7,998 bases of DNA, taken from CAZRNB01 sp964601355 (lineage in GTDB: Bacteria > Planctomycetota > Phycisphaerae > Sedimentisphaerales > Anaerobacaceae). The stretch spans positions 1-7,998 of the forward strand of contig CAZRNB010000128.1 in assembly GCA_964601355.1 (NCBI GenBank), written 5' to 3'. The position numbers and the translations under genes are program-made. Under the pieces are notes generated by a model. It saw nothing but the letters and a program-made list of their open reading frames with translations. It was not told the DNA's origin and ran no database searches. Positions 1 through 6,337 of this stretch are shown here, in pieces. Every line of letters starts with the position of its first letter. Positions within the stretch are counted from its first letter, which is position 1.

Positions 1-98
1 CCAATATGCCCAATTTTCTTGTTATTCTTTACCAATATCATGAGTGAGTACCATTTATGTAGTTGTGAAGAAATAGTTAAACTTAAGTGGTAATCACA

Positions 99-617
99 AT
101 GAAAAGCAAAATTCTAAAACGATTGAAGGAAATGGATACTAATGTCAATCGTACGGCTATACGTGTGGGAGCAGTCCTTTTTAGTTTATCCGCAACCTTC
201 TTCTTTTGCAGGAGCATGATTTTTGTGCCTGTAGAAGACATGATATCGCTGACAAAGATACCTCTTTCCCCTATAGATATCGAACAACTCCAAAGAATGA
301 TACAACAACGAGCAGATAGCCAAATCGGGATTTTTCTGCTTGTGATAGGCGCATTGTTCTCGATTTTGAATGCTTCTTTGCCAGTGGTTTTTGATGATAA
401 CATGAATTGGAAGGGAGCCGTCGGGATTGCTATTACAGTAGGGATTTTTTTCGGGGTATCAATATATGTTTCCTCTCATCTTCAGAAAAGCGCATATAAG
501 AAGGCTGTTGACAGGATTAAATTTACGGTGGGTGAAACATATCCTACATCTACTGAAAAATTAGAGATTACTTCGTCACCCGCTACATCTAAAAACCGAT
601 TGTATTCCTCAAAATAA
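99..617 (+). CDS. Hypothetical three-pass membrane protein, 172 aa
   Basis: I do not recognise this protein. It begins with a short basic stretch (MKSKILKRLK), and three hydrophobic stretches follow at about residues 21-43, 75-97 and 106-126. The tail of about 45 residues is hydrophilic and rich in K, S and T, with no visible domain. Segments 1 and 2 are separated by about 30 polar residues. A GTG four codons upstream (87) is also in frame, but I prefer the ATG at 99 because a weak purine-rich AAGTGG lies 8 bases before it. The stop is TAA at 615-617. The next gene starts 69 bases downstream, with a hairpin repeat in between. Membrane location is inferred from hydrophobicity only; the function is unknown. 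Confidence 0.7.
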   Translation: MKSKILKRLKEMDTNVNRTAIRVGAVLFSLSATFFFCRSMIFVPVEDMISLTKIPLSPIDIEQLQRMIQQRADSQIGIFLLVIGALFSILNASLPVVFDDNMNWKGAVGIAITVGIFFGVSIYVSSHLQKSAYKKAVDRIKFTVGETYPTSTEKLEITSSPATSKNRLYSSK

Positions 618-633
618 CAGATACGTGTGGCGG

Positions 634-660
634 CCTCAAAGCCGAAGGCTTTGGAGATGA
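634..660. repeat. Short palindromic hairpin repeat, copy 1
   Basis: The arms at 636-643 and 647-654 pair over eight positions (one G:T pair) around a GAA loop. The element shares CCTCAA, GCC, GGC, TT and a trailing GATGA with the element at 1083-1112, so the two look like diverged copies of one dispersed repeat. It lies between two same-strand genes and could act as an attenuator or RNA-stability element. There is no T-run, so it is not a typical intrinsic terminator. Confidence 0.55.
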
Positions 661-674
661 CCATCTCTTGTTTG

Positions 675-680
675 AAAGGA
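675..680 (+). promoter_or_regulatory. Ribosome binding site that decides the start at 687
   Basis: AAAGGA sits six bases before the ATG at 687. The longer in-frame option, a GTG at 627, would translate the hairpin repeat and has no comparable site. Confidence 0.6.
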
Positions 681-686
681 TCTCAA

Positions 687-1016
687 ATGGAATTGTTTGT
701 CGACAAATATAAAAACATATCTGGAGTAGAGTTCTCCTACAAAGTTAGCAGAAGCAATGTGCCTGATAATGCAAATTATTATCTGTATAACATATTACTG
801 GAAGAGACCAAGACAAATCATAAAATAAACCTTCTATTGTTTATTAGGAAATCTCAACTTCATAAAAGTTGGAATGACGCGGACAGATTTGTTCGGGGAC
901 GCCCTCTAAAATTTCTTAATAAGGTAATCCTCGATGAATATGAAAAACAGACCATTCCAATAAAGTGGCCGGGTGGTAAGGATTGGTTCATGTGGGGTTT
1001 TCTGCCTGACATTTAA
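687..1016 (+). CDS. Hypothetical protein, 109 aa
   Basis: This is a small soluble-looking protein that I do not recognise. It starts MELFVDKYKN, is rich in aromatic and charged residues, has a short hydrophobic strand (INLLLFI) near the middle, and ends with a Trp/Gly-rich segment (KWPGGKDWFMWGF). No signal peptide, membrane segment, metal-binding cluster or catalytic motif is visible. The reading frame is open further upstream to a GTG at 627, but those extra codons lie in a hairpin repeat; AAAGGA six bases before the ATG at 687 supports the shorter form. It may be co-transcribed with the membrane protein gene at 99-617. A weak stem-loop with a T-run follows the stop. Confidence 0.6.
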   Translation: MELFVDKYKNISGVEFSYKVSRSNVPDNANYYLYNILLEETKTNHKINLLLFIRKSQLHKSWNDADRFVRGRPLKFLNKVILDEYEKQTIPIKWPGGKDWFMWGFLPDI

Positions 1017-1038
1017 CCAATGTGATATTGGCATTTTT
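1017..1038 (+). terminator. Weak stem-loop terminator after the 687-1016 gene
   Basis: CCAAT (1017-1021) pairs with ATTGG (1027-1031) around a five-base loop, and CATTTTT follows directly. It begins one base after the TAA stop. The stem is short and A+T-rich, so termination strength is uncertain. Confidence 0.4.
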
Positions 1039-1082
1039 CAGACCGAACTCAGAGCAAAAAGGTAAATGTTTGAGATGACGTC

Positions 1083-1112
1083 CATCCTCAAGGCCTTTGG
1101 CCTTAGGGATGA
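1083..1112. repeat. Short palindromic hairpin repeat, copy 2
   Basis: The arms at 1083-1095 and 1099-1111 pair across a TTT loop with one mismatch (1089/1105) and one G:T pair (1088/1106). The inner core AAGGCC/GGCCTT is perfect. It resembles copy 1 at 634-660, including the trailing GATGA. It sits between the convergent 687-1016 gene and glnS, where it could help end transcription from either side, although it has no adjoining T-run. Confidence 0.6.
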
Positions 1113-1130
1113 TAGCAGCCGTTGTCTTCC

Positions 1131-1195
1131 TTCTTCGTAGTGCCTACTCCGATGTAGCGGCTGCGAAGGTCCATTCTCCATAGTACTACGAAGGA
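1131..1195. repeat. Structured intergenic element with two alternative stems
   Basis: CTTCGTAGT (1133-1141) is the exact reverse complement of ACTACGAAG (1185-1193). With flanking pairs the stem spans 1131-1143 with 1183-1195, including two G:T pairs. The same left arm can instead pair with CTGCGAAG (1161-1168), enclosing a small CTAC/GTAG stem (1144-1147 with 1154-1157). It could be the inverted ends of a miniature element, part of an intergenic repeat, or a bidirectional terminator for the convergent genes. No coding potential was seen. Confidence 0.45.
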
Positions 1196-1211
1196 TGAAT
1201 GCCGATAACGG

Positions 1212-2975
<1,764 letters not shown>

Positions 2976-2984
2976 AATTTTTTT

Positions 2985-2990
2985 ACCTCA
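2985..2990 (-). promoter_or_regulatory. Ribosome binding site supporting the TTG start of glnS
   Basis: On the minus strand TGAGGT is followed by nine bases and then TTG (2975-2973). This supports the rare start codon. Confidence 0.6.
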
Positions 2991-3046
2991 ATTTTGGGAT
3001 AAGTAGGACAAATCTATCCAGCTTGTAAACAAGATAATTTTTTCAC

Positions 3047-3075
3047 ATTATATTTCAGATCAACGCTAACGTCAA
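3047..3075 (-). promoter_or_regulatory. Sigma70-type promoter for glnS
   Basis: On the minus strand TTGACG (3075-3070) is followed by 17 bases and TATAAT (3052-3047). That is five of six matches in the -35 box, a perfect -10 box and ideal spacing. The predicted transcript would begin near 3040, leaving a leader of about 65 bases before the glnS start. Confidence 0.75.
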
Positions 3076-3118
3076 TCAAGTTAGGCTTGATATTTCCTCT
3101 AACCCAACAATTTCTCAA

Positions 3119-3147
3119 TTGACTAATGGGAGTCGGATTAATATGAT
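3119..3147 (+). promoter_or_regulatory. Sigma70-type promoter for the zinc-finger/J-domain/vWA cluster
   Basis: TTGACT (3119-3124), a 17-base spacer and TATGAT (3142-3147) each differ from consensus at one position. The predicted start near 3154 leaves a leader of about 143 bases before the ATG at 3297. It is back to back with the glnS promoter; the two -35 boxes are 43 bases apart. In the rest of the 2976-3296 spacer I see no gene, RNA or clear operator. Confidence 0.7.
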
Positions 3148-3296
3148 TTAACTGAGAGATCGACCTATATAAATTGCCATTCTACTCAACCGTGATATTG
3201 ATTTCTTCAATGCAATGAGTGAAAAATATTAAATCAAGTGCTAATGTCTTCGTATACTTAGGGATTGCAAATCGTTTCAGAAAGGGAATATAAATT

Positions 3297-3461
3297 ATGG
3301 CAACCTGTAAAACTTGTAATGGAAAGGGGCATTTAAAGTGTCCAACCTGCAAGGGTAAAGGTCGGATTGTCCCTATGATTGAACCAAGCTACAACTGTCG
3401 TAATTGCGGAGGTTCAGGGGTTGTTAAATGTGGTGTGTGTAAAGGGAAAGGTCAAATATAG
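3297..3461 (+). CDS. Stand-alone DnaJ-type zinc-finger protein, 54 aa
   Basis: The whole protein is made of four CxxCxGxG motifs: CKTCNGKG (residues 4-11), CPTCKGKG (15-22), CRNCGGSG (34-41) and CGVCKGKG (45-52). In class A J-proteins (DnaJ) this pattern binds two zinc ions and contacts unfolded clients and Hsp70. Here it has no J domain and no substrate-binding domain, and the first two motifs lie closer together than in DnaJ. The linker between motifs 2 and 3 (RIVPMIEPSYN) is short. Starting at the ATG, with AAAGGGA nine bases before it, gives a compact cytoplasmic protein. It is the first gene after a good promoter, and a J domain is encoded two genes downstream. I infer zinc binding and a role with that J-protein. 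A structural or RNA-binding finger similar to other small DnaJ-like fingers is the alternative. Confidence 0.8.
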   Translation: MATCKTCNGKGHLKCPTCKGKGRIVPMIEPSYNCRNCGGSGVVKCGVCKGKGQI

Positions 3462-3502
3462 AAAGGAGTGCAGCAGGTGCGGAGTTAAAACGAACTACCT
3501 TT

Positions 3503-3506
3503 GGAG
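3503..3506 (+). promoter_or_regulatory. Ribosome binding site that decides the start at 3513
   Basis: GGAG lies six bases before the ATG at 3513. The in-frame TTG at 3501 overlaps this site and is therefore less likely to be the start. Confidence 0.5.
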
Positions 3507-3512
3507 TTTTTC

Positions 3513-3704
3513 ATGGAAGATCCTTTGGGCTTAAAGTTATTAAGAAAGTTCTTTGTGATGAGCTTTCAAATCACGTGCTATGTTTTCGTATTCTTTATCC
3601 AGATAGTGTGGTATCTATGTCGTGGGAAGGTCGATAAGATTGCTGACGCATGGGGTGGCTTTGGCCGAGCTGTTACCGATGCAATTGCTGATATGCTAAA
3701 ATGA
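3513..3704 (+). CDS. Small single-pass membrane protein, 63 aa
   Basis: I do not recognise a family. One long hydrophobic, aromatic-rich segment (about residues 13-35) is flanked by basic residues (KLLRK before, CRGK after). A short amphipathic tail follows (DAWGGFGRAVTDAIADMLK, residues 45-63). A GGAG site six bases upstream supports the ATG at 3513 over the TTG at 3501. It lies 51 bases after the zinc-finger gene on the same strand, and its stop overlaps a tiny ORF that reaches into the J-protein gene. From position and topology I infer that it could be a membrane partner of the four-pass J-protein downstream. Confidence 0.6.
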   Translation: MEDPLGLKLLRKFFVMSFQITCYVFVFFIQIVWYLCRGKVDKIADAWGGFGRAVTDAIADMLK

Positions 3705-3799
3705 TGTATGATTACGCGTCATTCTCTTATCTCGTAGACAAAAGCTATCATGAGCATCCGTATAGCAAAAAAAGAAGGTTTACGTTATGGAAGCATTAG
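3701..3799 (+). CDS. Possible 32-aa linking ORF
   Basis: An ATG at 3701 overlaps the stop of the 63-aa gene in an ATGA arrangement; a second ATG follows at once. The frame stays open for 32 codons and stops at 3797-3799, thirteen bases inside the J-protein gene. The product would be basic and aromatic, containing DYASFSYLVDK and SKKRRF. It has no ribosome binding site of its own and resembles no family I know. It could be a real micro-protein, a device for translational coupling, or chance. Confidence 0.25.
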   Translation: MMYDYASFSYLVDKSYHEHPYSKKRRFTLWKH

Positions 3800-5016
3800 C
3801 AGGGATTCTCTTTCTCATTCTTATTGTGGTCCTATCGATCGTCGCGCTATGGCCGGTAATTGAACTCATTTTACATATTGGACTACTAACTCTAATAGTT
3901 ACCGGTGGTGCAAGTGCTATCCTGTTTTTGTCCTTATACGTGTTTTCTGTCTTAAAAACGCAGTACATAAAGAGAAAGGGGAAATTGTCAAAATTTGTAG
4001 AATTTGAATTCGATAATCAAAAGCTGTCTTGGTTTATTGATGAAGAACTTGTTAGAGCTTCTGTGAATAGCGCTGACATATATTTTTTGGTAAGTATAGT
4101 TGGAATTGGTTCAATGGTGGGATTACTCATTGTCCTAAAAAACACAGGATGTTTTCGAATACATTTATGGCAGGGGGGACCTTTTCAAATAACAGTTTCA
4201 GAGCAAACCAGCCTAAACATTGTTAGTATCGTTTCAGCAATTGCTTTTATCATAATAATGTATAAATCTAATCCTAAACGCATTTTTGAGGATTGGATGC
4301 TGAAGCAAGCCAATGAGTTAATGAGTCGAGTTGAGAAGCGTGTGGAGAGAATTGAAAATCTACGCTCACTGGAAACTTCCATACATTCAACGGCTTCTAA
4401 TATGGAGGCAACCTTCCCAATTGATGTTCAAACAGAGATACAGGACTTTGTATCCTCCCATAAAATGGAGATTCTGTCAGATGTTACAGAGCTTAATAGG
4501 TTCATTTCGAAAAAAATTGAGCAGGCTACGGAGGATCTGGCCGAATTACAAAATGCAAATGATCTTTATCAGACAGCAATGAAGTTATACACTGAGACAG
4601 TTCACGGGGTAAACAAGACTGGAAGTATACCTATGATAAAAGAGTTGGAGTATGACTATCAAGGTTTGACATCAACAAATCTTAAAGATCTCGTTTCAAA
4701 TCGGAAATGGAACAAATTCACTGAGGTTGTGAACTCGATAATGTGTGATTTAGAACGGTTATCCAACCTGGCGATTAAATATCAAGAAGCGGGCTATGAA
4801 TCGGAGGTAGAATATTATGGAAGTGAAAATGACGAGGAAAGAGCCTATCGGATCTTGGGCATACCTTCTACTGCCTCTCCCGATCAAATCAAAAAGGTAT
4901 ATAGAGCAATTTCAATGGTTTGGCATCCAGACAAAAAAACAGTGGAAGATGACACACGTATGAAAGAAATTAACTGGGCTTATAATTTCCTTAAGGATTT
5001 GAAGAACTTTACATAA
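3787..5016 (+). CDS. Four-pass membrane protein with C-terminal J domain, 409 aa
   Basis: J domains recruit Hsp70 and stimulate its ATPase. Here the domain is C-terminal (about residues 350-406) with an intact HPD (380-382) in VWHPDKK, preceded by a helix containing YRILGIP and IKKVYRAIS. There is no G/F linker, zinc finger or client domain, so it is a class C type. Hydrophobic segments lie at about 4-30, 32-56, 98-118 and 143-160. The basic stretch after segment 2 (YIKRKGK) suggests that both ends face the cytoplasm. Residues 165-335 are hydrophilic and mostly helical, probably coiled coil in part. AAGG eight bases upstream supports the ATG. The stop overlaps the start of the vWA gene by one base, so translation is probably coupled. 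I infer a membrane scaffold that brings Hsp70 to a site marked by its neighbours; the client is unknown. Confidence 0.85.
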   Translation: MEALAGILFLILIVVLSIVALWPVIELILHIGLLTLIVTGGASAILFLSLYVFSVLKTQYIKRKGKLSKFVEFEFDNQKLSWFIDEELVRASVNSADIYFLVSIVGIGSMVGLLIVLKNTGCFRIHLWQGGPFQITVSEQTSLNIVSIVSAIAFIIIMYKSNPKRIFEDWMLKQANELMSRVEKRVERIENLRSLETSIHSTASNMEATFPIDVQTEIQDFVSSHKMEILSDVTELNRFISKKIEQATEDLAELQNANDLYQTAMKLYTETVHGVNKTGSIPMIKELEYDYQGLTSTNLKDLVSNRKWNKFTEVVNSIMCDLERLSNLAIKYQEAGYESEVEYYGSENDEERAYRILGIPSTASPDQIKKVYRAISMVWHPDKKTVEDDTRMKEINWAYNFLKDLKNFT

Positions 5017-5696
5017 TGGGTGCTAAAATGGACAAGAATAAACCTATTCACAGTGTGAACAAAAATAAAACACTTGCTACCAAACTGGGTCAGAAAGATT
5101 GGGTCAAGAAACTCGAAGAATCTTCGGGAAAACCATTGAATCTGAATACTAAACCAATAGGTGTGGAGCTAAGAACTGTTTATCTTTTAGTAGATTGCTC
5201 TTCAAGCATGGCAGAGGAAGATAAGATGCAGCAGGCAAAAAAGGGTGCCATTGGTTTTTTATATGAGACTCAAAAGAAGGAATACTCGGTGGGACTTGTT
5301 CAGTTTGCATCATGTGCAAAACATTTACTTGGGCCCCAAAGAGAATCTACAAAACTCGCAGCCAAAATAGAGGAAATGGTGGCATATGGCTCAACTGACA
5401 TGAGCGATGCCATACAGATAGCAACTGAAAACCTCGCAAATATCACGGGAGAGAGAGTAATTTGTATTGTGACAGATGGAATGCCAGACAGCGAAGTAGA
5501 TACCCTTGATGCAGCAAATGAAGCTAAGGCCAAAGGAATTGACATAATGGCTATAGGGACCGACGACGCTGATAGGGATTTCTTGAAACGGCTTGCTTCA
5601 CGAACGAACCTAAGTATGAAAGTACAAAGGAATCAACTAGCGGATGGCATCGTTTCAATTGCTAAAATGTTACCAGAATCAAACGAAAAGAAATAA
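5016..5696 (+). CDS. von Willebrand factor A domain protein, 226 aa
   Basis: The vWA fold spans about residues 52-218. The metal-ion-dependent adhesion site is complete: DxSxS as D60, S62 and S64 in VDCSSSM, T127 in GSTDM, and D154 in TDGMPD. Such domains bind Mg or Mn ions and mediate protein contacts. About 50 basic, polar residues precede the domain. There is no signal peptide or membrane segment, so it is probably cytoplasmic. In size and layout it resembles TerY-like and chaperone-associated bacterial vWA proteins, but the kinase and phosphatase of TerY triads are absent here. The ATG at 5016 overlaps the J-protein stop (TAATG); an ATG at 5028 is an alternative start. It is the last gene of the rightward cluster. 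I infer that it is a metal-dependent adaptor for the membrane J-protein. Confidence 0.9.
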   Translation: MGAKMDKNKPIHSVNKNKTLATKLGQKDWVKKLEESSGKPLNLNTKPIGVELRTVYLLVDCSSSMAEEDKMQQAKKGAIGFLYETQKKEYSVGLVQFASCAKHLLGPQRESTKLAAKIEEMVAYGSTDMSDAIQIATENLANITGERVICIVTDGMPDSEVDTLDAANEAKAKGIDIMAIGTDDADRDFLKRLASRTNLSMKVQRNQLADGIVSIAKMLPESNEKK

Positions 5697-5794
5697 GATA
5701 AGAATCGATAGAATTTGAAATCCTGCGTGGAGTCTTTACAAAAAATAGAATCGGGCGAGAGCGGTTTATATCACATAAGAATTAGGAATGTATA

Positions 5795-5869
5795 CTATGT
5801 ATTGATAAAAAAAGATTGAAGATTGCTATCTACAATATCCTGCAAGTACATGATTTCGTCACGCGACAT
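5795..5869 (-). pseudogene. Remnant of a HepT/DUF86 (HEPN) toxin gene
   Basis: The ATG at 5869 overlaps the end of the nucleotidyltransferase gene by 11 bases, as is common in two-gene toxin modules. The product starts MSRDEIMYLQDIVDS, which resembles the first helix of HepT/DUF86 proteins. After about 16 residues the similarity ends, and the frame stops at 24 codons, just past a run of seven T. A full HepT is over 100 residues and carries its RNase motif (Rx4-6H) near the C-terminus; none of that is present in the 170 bases to the vWA gene. The family assignment rests on a short stretch recognised by eye. Confidence 0.5.
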
Positions 5870-6152
5870 CTACGATTTCCCCTTCGATTGCTTGTCGTAC
5901 CTGCGGCCGAAGAGCTTTGTCAGTTACAAGGTCAACCTTTATTCCCAGAAGGTCTTCCAGGTAGAATTTTAGATCCATGAATAAATCAAAGGTTGCTTTT
6001 TGCTCAAAGGCCACGAGGACATCCAAATCACTTTGGGCAGAACCCTCACCGCGGGCAAACGACCCAAAGATAGAAAGTTTCGCGACCGAAAACCGCCGTC
6101 GGATTTCGCCGATTCTTTCTTTAAGACGTCTTAGAATTTCCTGTTTACTCAT
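5859..6152 (-). CDS. MntA-type minimal nucleotidyltransferase (antitoxin family), 97 aa
   Basis: This is a small polymerase-beta-fold nucleotidyltransferase. The signature GSx10DxD is intact: G30 and S31 in IFGSFARGEG, D42 and D44 in QSDLDVLV, with a likely third acidic residue, D74, in KVDLV. In MntA-HepT modules the MntA protein neutralises HepT by transferring AMP to it. Length and motif order fit MntA. A helical, basic N-terminus (residues 1-21) precedes the core. An ATG three codons earlier (6161) is in frame, but AGGA then touches it directly; with the start at 6152 the spacing is nine bases. The partner gene downstream seems reduced to its first codons, so this may be an orphan antitoxin. 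It converges on the vWA gene and is divergent from gltX. Confidence 0.88.
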   Translation of the reverse strand: MSKQEILRRLKERIGEIRRRFSVAKLSIFGSFARGEGSAQSDLDVLVAFEQKATFDLFMDLKFYLEDLLGIKVDLVTDKALRPQVRQAIEGEIVDVA

Positions 6153-6161
6153 AATAATCAT

Positions 6162-6165
6162 TCCT
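6162..6165 (-). promoter_or_regulatory. Ribosome binding site that decides the start at 6152
   Basis: On the minus strand AGGA lies nine bases before the ATG at 6152 but directly abuts the ATG at 6161, which favours the inner start. Confidence 0.5.
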
Positions 6166-6195
6166 GTTTACGGATGCTCTGTTTTAGCATCATTT

Positions 6196-6201
6196 ATTAT
6201 A
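6196..6201 (-). promoter_or_regulatory. Possible -10 box for the nucleotidyltransferase gene
   Basis: A perfect TATAAT occurs on the minus strand about 44 bases before the gene start, but no good -35 box stands 16-18 bases upstream. A second TATAAT on the same strand at 6226-6231 is an alternative. The region is A+T-rich, so chance matches are likely. Confidence 0.25.
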
Positions 6202-6268
6202 GTTGCAACAATTTAGCATATACCCATTATATTGTCCAGTTTATCATTGATAAGGTAGTGGTTGGTTC

Positions 6269-6297
6269 TTGACAATAGCCCTAAGATAACTTATCCT
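6269..6297 (+). promoter_or_regulatory. Sigma70-type promoter for gltX
   Basis: A perfect TTGACA (6269-6274) is followed by 17 bases and TATCCT (6292-6297, four of six matches). The predicted transcript starts near 6304, about 34 bases before the gltX ATG. Confidence 0.6.
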
Positions 6298-6337
6298 TCT
6301 TCTTTTAATGCACTTATAGGATTCAACGAGGTTTACA

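Noticed and set aside
627..686. N-terminal extension of the 109-aa protein from a GTG at 627
   Set aside because: The extension encodes the hairpin repeat and lacks a ribosome binding site; the ATG at 687 has AAAGGA at good spacing.
1066..1140. A 24-residue frame starting at an ATG after AAGG
   Set aside because: It runs through the palindromic repeat and the structured element, and the spacing to AAGG is too short.
3462..3488. Near-perfect ribosome binding site AAAGGAG followed by a GTG at 3477
   Set aside because: The frame stops after three codons, so no gene follows; it may be a chance match or a leftover site.
5016..5696. Reading the vWA gene as part of a TerY kinase/phosphatase triad
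   Set aside because: No protein kinase or PP2C-like phosphatase is encoded in the window; the neighbours are J-domain and membrane proteins.
5727..5819. A 30-codon frame from a GTG, with a tail (GLYHIRIRNVYYVL) faintly like a RelE/ParE toxin strand
   Set aside because: It is too short, has no ribosome binding site, and overlaps the HepT-like stub on the other strand; the resemblance is weak.
5795..5850. Intrinsic terminator for the minus-strand nucleotidyltransferase transcript at the seven-T run (5807-5813)
   Set aside because: Only a four-base ATTG/CAAT stem precedes the T-run, and it is separated from it by several bases.
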